Shown piece after piece: positions 1 to 12,300 of a DNA stretch of 64,000 nt. Where the stretch lies: assembly GCA_951217055.1 (NCBI GenBank), contig OX578286.1, positions 42,423,937-42,487,936 of the forward strand, read 5' to 3'. The first letter of the stretch is position 1. The number at the start of each line of letters is the position of its first letter. The notes under the pieces were generated by a model. The model made no database searches, was not told the DNA's origin, and worked only from the letters and a program-made list of their open reading frames with translations. The DNA comes from Gerris lacustris (taxonomy: Eukaryota > Arthropoda > Insecta > Hemiptera > Gerridae). A program made the position numbers and the translations under genes.

Positions 1-552
1 CAAAGACTGTTTTTGTATTAGCTCTTTCTGTTAAAAATCTTAATGTGTAAATTAACTTTATTAATTTTTTAACTTAATTTTATTTTCCTTTTCTTTTTTG
101 TTTCCAATGGAGTTGAGTAAAAAGTTATGCTGTTAAGCCTCTATTTTTCTTTTTGTATGAATGTATTATCCAGTAAAACTTAGAGTGCCTTAAGCACTGT
201 TTTGTGGACGCAATGTTCGTTTATATATTAGTTCAATGATTTATGTTTTGTTTCCTTGTATTTTTATATCCTACGACGGTGGAACCAAGAACTTAATTCT
301 ATCTTATTTTTGTTTTGGAGTATAATTTTCTATCTTAGGGACCCGTAGTTTCGGGGGCCTTATTTCTTTTTTTTTGTCTTTGTTATACTTATACGTAGAT
401 GATTCTTTTCTTTATTTGAATGTCTTATATGTACGATTAGTTGCTATTATAGTGAATTATATTCTTAAAGTGATTAAGTGGTTATTTCTTTTACTGGATC
501 CCTGACCCTTACACGTGAGTTTACAATTTATATATATTAATTGTAACCTACT
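1..552. other. AT-rich intergenic DNA, nothing recognised
   Basis: T-rich on the plus strand. No exon, RNA gene or clear repeat ends were found. Confidence 0.4.
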
Positions 553-787
553 CATTAGGAGCTTTCATTTGATACCCCACTCAAAAATTAAAAAATATTT
601 GAGTTTACCACCATATTAAATTTTTATCTTCTCTATATTTCTCCTATGTGTGAGTAAAAAAACTACGTCAGTATTTCAAATTTTTAGCTTAAAATGTTCG
701 GGAGATACGAACCAAAGAGTGACGGACGGACAAAAACATCATCTTTGGCTTAAGGGTTTCGAGTAGGATCTACAAAACCCTAAAAAA
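553..787 (-). mobile_element. Fragment of a third Helentron/HINE-like family
   Basis: Read on the minus strand it begins TTTTAGGGTTTTGTAG, then GAAACCCTTAAG (arms AGGGTTT/AAACCCT), then TTTTTGTCCGTCCGTCAC. This is the same layout as the 5' ends of families A and B. The other end was not identified. Confidence 0.4.
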
Positions 788-879
788 AGGTTTAAAATAC
801 AGTTGAAATGAAATATTCAAGATAATGCCGACAAACCGACACATAATACTCTCACCAAACTACAATTTTACTTTCCTTT

Positions 880-1510
880 TAGGTTTCTGTACAAAAAGAA
901 ACCTTATACAACGGCTCTGTCTGTCTGTCTGTCCGTTGCTTGTTTCAATTCATAAACTACTATAGCTAGCAACATGAAATTCGGCACTCAGGTGCATCTC
1001 AGCATTTGAGACAACTAGACACATTTTGGATTTTTCACACTTAATATTTTCAAGATGGCGGCCAACTAAAAAAAAGTTTTTAGTCACCATGTCATGTTAT
1101 ATATCAATTTAAAGGTCTTGAAATGAAGAAAAAGAATATGCAACTATTAAAATTTCACACGTAATATTTTCGAGATGGCGGCCAATATGGCGGGCGACTA
1201 AAAAAAGTTCGTAGTAACTATGACATTTTATACATTAACTTAAAGGTCCTGAAGTGTAGAAAAAGAATATGCACTTATCAAAATTTTCAAGATGGCGGGT
1301 GACTAAACATCGTTTTAGTTCCCATAACATGTTATACATCAATTTAAAGGTATTGAAGAGTGGAAAAAGAATATTACTATTAAAATTAGTGTAATTATAT
1401 TACACTTAATAATTTTAACTTTAATTTTTGTTATATAATTTAACTTTATTTTATATAATTATTTACTTTGATTATCGCCCCACGTACTTACGTGAAGCTC
1501 GCCTTACATG
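880..1510 (+). mobile_element. Helentron/HINE-like element, family A copy 1
   Basis: Starts TTTTAGGTTTCTGTACA with a GAAACC arm nearby, followed by CTGTCTGTCTGTCTGTCCGT. The interior has diverged tandem units of about 80-110 bp built on CAAGATGGCGGCCAA. It ends with ATTATCGCC, the hairpin CACGTACTTACGTG and CCTTACATG. The distal inverted copy of the 5' arm is largely lost here. Confidence 0.5.
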
Positions 1511-2017
1511 TTTATGTATAAATGAATGATTCTTTCATTCCAGGGGGAAATGGCAGTCTCAGCCTTCTTAACAATAAGGTTCGAGTTCAAATTAATGATA
1601 TTACAATCAATTCTATAATATTAATTAATCAAATAATTTCAATTTGTAATCTGAAGTTATTTATTATTTTTAATTTTATAGTCGCTGCAAATCTTACAGA
1701 GGCTGACCAGGCTTGAGCTCATTAGTCCCGCATGCATATGCCACTACATGCGCATTCCAATATTTAAAACATGAAGAGGATAGGAAACTTTTGAGGGCAG
1801 GAAGTTGTCCACTCCTGGTAAAATTAAAACCACAAGTAATATTTCTATTAATTTATTAATTATACACATCTAACATTAAAACTTAAGTGAAATTCATATC
1901 TAACTAAACACAAGTAGATAAGATTTACTTTAGTTACAACAAACATGCTTCATCTTATAATTAAACAATTAATTAAAACTTCTTATCGTCCAGGAGATGA
2001 AAACATTGCATTAATGT

Positions 2018-2309
2018 GATTAATATCAAGCTAAAATTTTCAGCAGGACATAGCTTCATAAGCTGTTAAAAAAACTGGTTGTGAGTGGGCAAGTCCCACC
2101 AATAATGGTGGACAAGGTGATTTTCATGATCTTAAATACAAAATGATATTATAGACCAAATATCAAGTTGATGTTAGTTTGTCACTTAAAAGGCGACCAC
2201 TTTGATTAGCAGGAATATTTGACTAACTTCACATAACTAACGCAGTCACACAAAATTCCAGCTTGATATTAGTTGATTACTTTCGTGCATGATATATCTA
2301 CTGAACTAT
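2018..2309. mobile_element. Truncated copy of the fold-back family E
   Basis: Shares the segments GGACATAGCTT, TCAAGTTGATGTTAGTTTGT and a right end (GATATATCTACTGAACTA) with the complete copy at 37507-38086. The left arm is degraded. Confidence 0.45.
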
Positions 2310-2347
2310 TAAAAATCAAAGGGTAAAATAATGGGTAGGTACATGTA

Positions 2348-2843
2348 GGGTCATTCAAAAAGGTTCTTTTTTAACATTTTTTATGGGATTTTCTTCTTTT
2401 TTTTAAGGTAGGCACAACCTACAGTCCTTGTCCTTATTATTTTTGTAACCTGTTATTACTATGATTAGACGATAATTTGTCGTTTTGTGAATTTAGTGCC
2501 TTGGAAACGGCTTAAAAACAGGGAAAGCTATGCAGAGACCCCCAGGAAACTCAGCCCAATCTTTGGACATAGCCAATTCCCAGGAGGATCCAAAATAAGG
2601 AGGTTGGTGATGAAGTGATGAAGTTTAAAAAATTGGGTAAAATGTTGACAAAAAATGTCCAGGTTCATAACTGTGTTTTATGTCAGCCCTACAGAGTCAA
2701 TTCACCATTGTTAACAACAGCTGGGTATATCAGAAAGTTCTGAAATCCCAATTACTACAGGTTGTAAATAAATAAAAAAAATTGGATCAATTTTGACTGA
2801 GTTCTTGCATTTTGGAAAAAAAAGCGTCCTTTTTGAATCACCC
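2348..2843. mobile_element. MITE with GGGTSATTCAAAAAGG ends
   Basis: Left end GGGTCATTCAAAAAGG; right end CCTTTTTGAATCACCC, flanked by TA on both sides. Length 496 bp with no ORF. The TA site and TIR suggest a Tc1/mariner-class non-autonomous element. Confidence 0.6.
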
Positions 2844-3226
2844 TAAAGGCAAAGAAATATAAACATATGGAATGTGGTCGAAAAATGAATCAAACTACAA
2901 TAAACCTTTGGTGATCCAAAATACCGCTTGTTATTTTTCCTAAAAAGTAGAGATTTCACAATATGTTTGTCAAAATTAATTAATATGTATATATGTTGAA
3001 TGCATATTCTCATTATGTGTAATTTGAACTTTAATATGCATGATACAACTTATATTGTTTCAAATAAAACAGCACATTTTAATTTTTAAATATCAAGGGC
3101 ATATTTTGTAACATCTTTCATCATTTCTTAATTTACTTTAATGTAAAATACTTTAAAAAGATTAGAGAGCATTATGGATTTTTTTTTTTTTATATTTCAA
3201 TATTGAAATTGGGTTTTTTGTTCGAT

Positions 3227-3323
3227 TCAGACTCTTTTAGATCTGGTGTGAGCTCGCATCTGCTTTTCAATTTCAAATTGTCTTAGATCTGCTCTTTCTA
3301 AAAAGTCTTGTTTCTCTAAGTAC
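3227..3323 (-). CDS. CFDP1: CFDP1 exon 5 (end of BCNT-C domain and stop)
   Basis: Residues 247-278 and the stop TGA at 3229-3227. The acceptor is gttccag/GTACTT. It encodes [20 protein letters not shown] and a short basic tail ending RSKRV. No canonical AATAAA was found close downstream. Confidence 0.94.
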
Positions 3324-6300
3324 CTGGAACATAAAATAGAACAAGATATAATTAATTTGGTACTTCTTTAGGTTGTTACTACCCTGTGTTTTTTTTTTTT
3401 TTAGAATATAAGTGACTTTGACTAAATAACTTTTTTCCGTGGTAGGCTGTGAAATAGTAACTTTAGAGCCTAAAAGACATAGCTAAAATCCATTTTTTCA
3501 TTACGTGGACTTAAAAAATCTTTTCATTACTCCTAGCTGTAAAGAAAAAATCTTTTACGTCCTAGGAACTAAAAGATTTTTTATGTCCGGCGGGTAGTTG
3601 TCAAAACTTCCGTTAGTACCGCTGCAGTCTTTGTAGAAATGCTTCTAGTACGATTAAAATCCGCTAGATGTCAATGCGTTTTATTTATCTTTTCTTATAG
3701 TGTAACCTCTTTTTAAGTATGTACTATTTCTTATTATTATATATTGATTAGTGATTAATATTTAATGTTTTTTCATTGTCTGCTACCTCGGAAAAAATAG
3801 CATATGCTACGCGACTGTTAAGTGAGTTTTTTCTTTACCTTGGCAATATTTACTGTCTCGCTTCGCTCGACAGTAAATGTAATTGCCGCGGTAAAGAATA
3901 AACTCACTTCACAGCCTAGTAACATAATATACTATTTAGACAAAGGGATGTTTAGTCCAATGTACTTTGGGACAAAGGAATATCACACTTCTGTTTTTAA
4001 AAGGGGAGTAAAAGTCTAAAGAAGAACATTCCGTAATCTTCTTTAGATTGTTACTCCCCTCTGGTTTTTTTTATAAGGGGAGTAACGATCTAAAGAAGTG
4101 CCATTAATTTAAGGTCCTTATGTGTCCTTAATGTCCTTTAGAATCGCCGTATACACTCATGCCATTATACTTTGTAAATCTGACAGCTTAGATTGGCCAA
4201 CCTATGTGAGGGAAAACATAAAACCCCTAGGTGGTTATCTCAAGGCTATCCAGTGATATTTATGTTTGCCTAGTTGGCCCTACCTACTACCCACCAAAAT
4301 CTTGAGCTCTCATTGGGTTCCCACCCGTTTTTTCCAATTTCCCTGTGCTATCAAAATAACAAAGTATAATGGCTGAGTATTAAGTCGATTCATCAGAAAT
4401 ATGAAAAATAGAGCATGTGGTTGCCACACTGTGTTTATAACCTTTCAGTTTGTCAATTCCAGTGAAAACAAGTTCTAAATTGTTTGAACTACTTTTTAAC
4501 TGTATTTTTTTTTTTGATTATTCCGATATTATTTTTGTTTCCGAGCTTACCGCAGGTAATGGAAGCTACGTGATCGTTCTGAAAAATGAAAATTTTTTCA
4601 GATTCTCGAGATTTCAAAAATTCCAAGACAGAAGTTTCAGACATCAGGGAACATTTTAGATTCCGTGTCGGTCTGTAGCTCTATTTTTGCGAACCAACAT
4701 ATCTTAAAAACTACACGTCCAATTTTAATGAAACTTGGATGGTAGATCATGATTAGCCCATTGTTGGTCCCATATAAGTTTGAACTTTCTGTGCTCATTT
4801 GTTTCTCTTCCACATGCACACATACATTTATTTACACTTACAGCTTCATAAGTACTTATCTGATTTGTATGAAACTTTTATAATTTATCGAAAGTAACCC
4901 GCAGATAGCCCCATATTAATTTGAACAGTCTACGCTCTTCAAACTTTTGCTAAATTGATACTTTAATTCATGTAAAAAATCAAAACAATTTTGACAGATT
5001 AAAAAAACGGGGGAAAAACAAATTAGACAATAATGGCTTGTAAAAACATAAAATCAATTAAGTACATGATAGGATGCGAGGAAGCTATGTGCCACACCAA
5101 TTGGCAGTCTATTTGCTAAGATACAGTTTATTGTTAATAATTAATACATAATTAACAATAAGTTTATGTGTTTCATGGTATTTTTATTTATTAAAATAAG
5201 TATTTTTGTTCTGGCAAATACATTGTGTCTATAGGTCCAAATTAGTGTACTAAAGTGTAGCTTTAGTTAATTGAATCAACAACCTTAATTTTTGATTTTT
5301 TTTTGAGAAAATTTTGTTCATCATAGTATTTAATGAAGTATATTTGTTTATTCTTTATAAATGTTGGGCTAAGTTGTTACAGAAGAAAAAACAAACGCTA
5401 GTCAGGGCATATCCTACAAGTGACTGTTTTTAGACGGTTTGTGGTCATAGACACTCACTGAGTGTAACCACATTTGCAACTGCCAGTTACCAATTGTATT
5501 TAAATATTTTATACAGACCTAACATTAGTAAAACAACGATTAATTAAATAAGCATTAATTTAATTTAATCCCAACAAGCTACACTAAGCCATTAGGCAAA
5601 AGTAATCAAGTAGTGAAAATCATTGACCTAGGCACTTTGTGGTACGTGGGTGTACCACACATATTTATGTATTTTTTAAAGGTGTCCTATGCACCACTAA
5701 GAACTAGTTAGAAGTACCGTATAGCATGGAACACAAAAAGTGTTCAAACATAAATTGAATTAAAAAAGGAGAAGATAAATAAAGAACATTTATTAGTACT
5801 TCTTTAGATTGTTACTCCCCAATGTTTTTTTTAAGAATATAAATTAATATAGTTTTTTAGAATATAGACTGTGATCAAATAACTATTAAGGCAAAGGGAT
5901 GTTTAGTCCAATGTACTTTGGGACAAAGGAATATCGCACTTCTGTTTTTATAAGGGGAGTAACAATCTAAAGAAGAACATTCCGTACACCTTCTTAAGAT
6001 GGTTACTCACCTGTTTTTTTTTGTTTTTTTTGTTTATAAGGGGAGTAACAATCTAAAGAAGTGCCTATTTATTTTCTTTACCTGGTGTTTTCTGTGCAAA
6101 TATTATTGATCCAATCCAAAATATGTCAACTCAAAAGTCTTTCCTTCAATACACATACAAGATTATTTTTATTTACCCGTTTTTGCCACGATTATGAGCA
6201 GATAGCTGTTCGTTGATGCCTTCTTTGTCTTTAAAAGATTCCCAGTCTAGTTTGCTCTTTTCTAGTGTTGATAGCTTATTCTTCTTATTAAGTTGACTTA

Positions 6301-9300
6301 ATATAGCTGCAGCTCCGCCTCCTCGGGCCCCGATACCTCCTCCAACAACTGGCCTTTTTCTTGGATCAACTTTTTTCTCAACTCTAAAAAAACAAATAAA
6401 TCAGATTATAATTTTGATTAAAAATATCTTTAATCATGAAAGATGTATCACATCAAATTTTTTTAGTTAAATTTCTTCCTTAACTGAACAAAAACAGCAA
6501 GGACGTCCTAACTTCATTTCTTTGTAATGATACATTTTCTTTGAACTAATAAAAGCGCCCCCAAATTTGGAGCTAAAATTCATTTCTCAATTTCACCTCG
6601 GGGTATGATTTTTCTGAACATGTATGCCGAATTTGGTCAAAATTTGCCCAGTAGTTTAGGCTCCCGGTGACTGCACAAACGACAGATAGACTTTTTTAAA
6701 AAAACACTTTTTTGGACTAAGGGGACCTTAAAACATGTAAATCCATCAAAATCAAATTTTCATGCCATTACAATACTTTCTCTTTATATGAGAAAGTAAA
6801 AAAGGGACTATTTTTGTTATTCTTATGCCCAAAAAAATGTGTATTTTCATACCTCATTTGTAAAAGAAGTAAACATTTGTCATACTTATTAGAAAAATGG
6901 CAATTCTTTAGACTGTTACTCCCCTTTATAAAAATGAAGTGTGGATTTGTCCAAAAGTACGTTGGACTTAACATCCCTTTGTCTTAATAGTTATTTAGAC
7001 AAAGGAATGCATAAATAATTATATTCTAAAGAAAAACAATAGGGGAGTAACAATCTAAAGAAGTACCAGAATAACACCTGGAGGCTGTCAAACATCAAAA
7101 TAATTTTTAAATTTAACTTGTAGTGGTCAGTACACAAAACTGGGTCAAAAATATAAAAAAAAGGCAAATAAGTATTAACTTGGTGAATTATAGACTTTTT
7201 ATATATATAAAAGCGAATTAGTTTCAAATCCTAGACGGTAGTAATAAACTACAGGGAAGAAAGATAATAAGATAAAGTTACATACACAACTTTTTCGCCG
7301 GCAAATTCAAACACTTCAACAACTTTATCTTCTTGCTCGCTTTTCGAACTCATATCTATATTATCACTAGTTTTGGAACTTCCGCTTGATACTTCCGGTT
7401 GCAAACGATCGCTACCTCTATTCGTTTCAGAGTTTTCAGGTCGTTCTTGAGTTACACTATCCCGGGTATTTTGAGGTGTATCAGGTTTTTTCTTAACTGT
7501 AGGAACGTCTTTAAGGAAATCTAGAAAAATAAGCCAAACAACTTTAATTAGCAACAAAAACAGACAATCAGCAAACATAAAATCAGTCAGAACTAGAATT
7601 CTTTAAATCACCGACTGTGTTTTTCTCCAGTGTGTGATAGCGACTCATCATAGAAGAGGTATAGTTCAATAACCAAACAACGTCTTCAGAGAATTCTTTG
7701 TTAATAGAATTCTTTGTTTATCGTCAGTTTTTACTAGCCAAAACTAATTTTGACTGAGAAGAGTAGATAATCAAATTCAAATCAAATAGTAGTTAAAAAA
7801 TGCTGGTTCTAGTAAATAATTTCAGCTGAAAATCGACCAAGAAGTAATGACAATCTGAAGAGTGCGCTAGTGTTGTTGATTTTGTGTCGTGTGTAATAAA
7901 ATTTTTATAAAATTGACACTAGAAATTTGCTAATACTACTTGCTTTTATTTTTATTATTAACTGCCTAGGAGAGATAGATGTCATTTATAAAATATCAAA
8001 TATTAATACCAGACTGTACTTACTTCAACAATACTTGGGGGTTCCGATTTTAAATTAAGCTAAGTTTACAGTTTTTCCCCGAGTGCTATCACTTCTTGGT
8101 CGACCTTTAGTAAATAAATACTACGTTTTCATGGTATTTAAATACAGATTGATACCTGATTTGGGATTTACCCCTAGAACGACACACATTTTTTTTTTTT
8201 TTTTACGTAAACTCCACACAGGGGTCAGTGAGACCCCAATTAATTAATGGGTTAAATTAATTAATAAACATTTTCTTTTTTAATTATTTATATATTTTTG
8301 TAAATATAATTTGTCATACTAAAAAACCATTTAATTTTTACCAAAACAAATAAGGATTTTAAAATTAAATAGTATACATATTAATTAATTAATTATCAAT
8401 TTTTTTTTTTTTTTTTTTTTTTAGAAAAATTTGTACTTTTTTAAAAAAATTAACTTGAATGAAGTTATATACGTCTACTAATAGTAATAAAAGTTTTATT
8501 TTGGAACTTTTGATATTCTCAAACATTTCAGAAGCCAAAAAAAAAAATATATATATATAAAATAAGTTTTTTCAATAAAAAAAGAAGACAGATAACAGTG
8601 GTATATGTAACAATTACGTTAATGGCACACAGGGATCTATGGGACTAAAACTAATAACATAAGTATTTACACAGAAAGGTTCAAAGGTAAATTAGAAGCA
8701 AGTCTAGGTTTAGGGAAATACAAACTCAACTATAGTTTGTATGGGGTCTGTGGGACCCCAGTGTGTCATTCTAGGGTTAACAAGTTAGGTGTTTTCATGA
8801 GAGGAATTAAATCCGTATTAAATACATTTTCAATACACCAATGAATAATCTTTCACCATTTATAACTAGGTTAGTTATGTTTTTTTTTAAAAAACAACTA
8901 AAAATGGCAAATAAAGGTTTTGATTTTGGTTGAGGTGGAGTATGGTGTTTTGACTAGTTTCACCAGAATAACCGCTAGGGGTGCTCACACTCACACCCTG
9001 CACATGTCAGGAAGGATTTCAGGTGTTTCCATGAAACTCGATCTAGATACGATCCCAGAATTCAGTGTATCGTATCTGGATCTAAATCATATTGAATCTA
9101 GGTTTCCATGGACAATTTGAATCCAAAAACTGTATTCAATCCATGGAAGGTCATGGAAACGTAGTAAAAGTTTGGCAAAACCTACCAGCCCACAAGGCAT
9201 CAGCTTTTTTCTTCTTCTCTTCAGGACATTCTTCTTTAACCGGTTCTTCGATTTTCTCTTCTTCAATATCACCAGCTTCTTCTTCATCAGCCCTCTTTTT

Positions 9301-12300
9301 CTTCCTCCTTGAAAAAAAAAAGCAAAAACAAAACATATGAGAGAGAAGTTACCTTTAATATACGTCGCGTCAGAGAGGTTACGTAAAAGTGACAAAGGTT
9401 GCTGTGACGTCATGCGCCCTCCACGATTTTTTGTCAGGTTATCTTTTCTGGCTCATAATAAACCATTGTTTACTAGTGTTCTGTAAGCATTTTATAGTTT
9501 TTTCCTCTTTTTATTCTATTAAAAGCTTTTTTAACCGTTTTTAACCTTATCATATATTAGTAACATCATTAATAAGCCAACAAATGTATACATTATAGAT
9601 GATAAAACAAATAATTCTCACAAATAACTCAAAGAAGATGTAAAATAACTTACTCACAGATGTGCTCTTTTTACTCTGTTAAAAGCTTTTTTAACTGTTT
9701 TTAACCTTATCATATATCAGTAACATCATTAATAAGCCAATAAATGTATACATTATAGATGATAAAACAAATAATTGATTAAAAAATAATAATAAAATAA
9801 AATAGCACTGATAAAACCCAGTCGTATATCCAATGTTATGAGCCAGCTAACCTAACAACACACACTTTTTTTACGTAAGTGACATCACACTTCCCCGGCG
9901 TATTAAGATAAGAGAGGCTAGAAAGTTATGTGGTTAACATTATTCTTTTAAATGGATGCATAAGTTGTAATGGTCAAAGGAACCAAGGTAGTAAGGGGAA
10001 AAATTATAATTAACATATCTGAGTTTGTATCCTCTTTGTTCAAAACTTCTAAACAGACTTAATTTTAATAGTGTCTGAGAAGAACTATTTAATATGAAAT
10101 ATGAAGCAAGAAACAGATCAAAGGTATCTTGGAAGGGGAAGAAACCAAATTAAGATAAAGGCCAGGTGTCATGTAACTTGTTCCAGGTGGAGACAGCCTT
10201 CTCCTCTCCTCTGGGAACAAGTTAACATATTAAGTCTCATTCAAGTTCTAACTTAGCCTCTACTGAAATAAAAGCATTGATATGCCTTCTCAATATCTCT
10301 AATCCATAGAGTTGAAAGAGAAGTGAGCCCATAGGGGTGCAAGATATAGAGCCTAGCCTCAAGTAATGTGTGAAACGGTCCCGGGCTATGGCTCTAAGAG
10401 ACAAGGGGGGTGGTTTAGTCGGTAGTTCCATTTAGATGGGGAGTCCGACACTCTGACACAGCTCTCGTGTACAGGTTAGTGCGTAAATGCATTCCACCTC
10501 CATCCCAAAAAAAAAAAAAAAAAAAAAAAATCCATAGAGTTGACATCAACTGCGTAATATTTACAAATTAGCACCTGGTATAGTTAAGATTTATTAACGT
10601 AGACTGGTTTCACCATGTTTCATTTGAAATTACCCTCACATCTGGCCATCAGGTAGCTGCATTCAAATCGACTAATTGTGAATTTTATACAGCCATATGT
10701 ACAAAGTTTAAGAAATATAGAAGATAATATTCGATAATGATAAAATTAAGCATTGCGCATCAATCCCTCTAAGCTATGAGGAAAGATTAGATTCACTAGA
10801 TATGAAGTCACTACTCAATAGAAGGATGGAAGCGGCAGCAATATTTTTGTTTAAAATTATCAACAATATATACGATGTTGCTGCTCTACTGGAGAAATGT
10901 CGATTTAGGATACCTACATATTGGACTAGGAATAAGGACTTGTTTCATACTAACTTCCATCGTACCAGCTATGGTCAGAGCAGTACAATGGATCAAGCCA
11001 TGGACCTTTTTAATACATTTTTAGGAGATACTGATCCATTCTTTGAATCTTTAAATGTTTTTAAGAAAAGCCTAAATTTTAAGAAAATTAATTCTATATT
11101 TAGTTAACTTTTGCCTTAAATTTTGACTGTGCTTCCTTTTAGGCTGAAATTGCCTGTTAGCACTACAATCATAAAAAAAAAAAAAAATAAATAAAAATCA
11201 AAGGGGTTTGGGTTGCCGATTCTGTAACTATGTAAGCTCCCATTACCCATTAAAATCTGGGCGTACTTTAAGTATTTAGCCACAAACATCACTTTACAGA
11301 TCCACCACAATGATTATAATTTGATAAATACCCCAGTTTGAAATTCAATGATAAATCCGGATTAAATAGACATTTATATTCTCTTATTGTTAGCAAATCC
11401 AAATAAATGAAATTCTGGTCATGACAGAAAACATCAATTACAAAAGTTTACGGAGAAAACTTTTGTTTACTGAGCGATTCTGAGGCGATGAACACTAGAG
11501 AATTTTTCAAAATTCAGCAGATAATATTAGAAGCATTTGTACACCCACCGATAATTATCGAATGTCGGTTTCCAGGCACGTTCTTTAGTAATTTATGTGC
11601 ATAAATAAAGTTTCAATACGTAAATTGCAACAACACACACAAAATTACTTTTTTTAAAAAAAAGGATAGATATGACAGAGATCATCTTGGCCCTGAACAT
11701 TCACTTCATGCATCGGTGGAGCCAACCAAACCAATGCCGTTGTTTGAAAAAGCAATAAAAGTAGCCACCTTGTATGCAGTAAAAGACTGCTATAAAAACA
11801 GTAAATTACTGCCAGTGGAGCTCTAGCTTAAGGGTAAAGAAAATAAGAGGACAGATGGAGTAAATAGCAGAAGGATAGATTAACATATATAACAGATGTG
11901 GGAATGTATGAGGTCAATGAGGGCAGTTTTTTATGTATTATAGAGCCACACTATAATTACATAATATTAAATTCAGAAATTAAAATTTAATTAAATTAAT
12001 ATATTCTACACAGTCTTAAGTGCTATGTAAAGTATGCATAAAAGAAAATACAATTAAGAGAGAGAATGCAAATAATCATTTAAAATTTTTAATAATTAAA
12101 ATAAAATAAACGTTGAGCGAAGAACTTTGGGTCAAATCTTGGAAATATTACACAATACTTATTAAATACTCCTGTAGCAATTCTCTGAAATTATGATTGG
12201 TCAAATGAGAATGATACTTTAACTTCATTTTTAGACTGCAAGCAGGTTTCTTTAAGTCTGGATATTATGATTGTGGCAAAAGTTACAAAATTTAACTGTA

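Noticed and set aside
9087..9413. 108-aa ORF overlapping CFDP1 exon 2
   Set aside because: It is in another frame from the true exon and includes intron sequence. The correct frame fits splice sites and the family motif.
10316..10530. tRNA-derived SINE with full A and B boxes
   Set aside because: The A-box-like part is visible but no convincing B box follows at the right distance, so the source RNA is left open.
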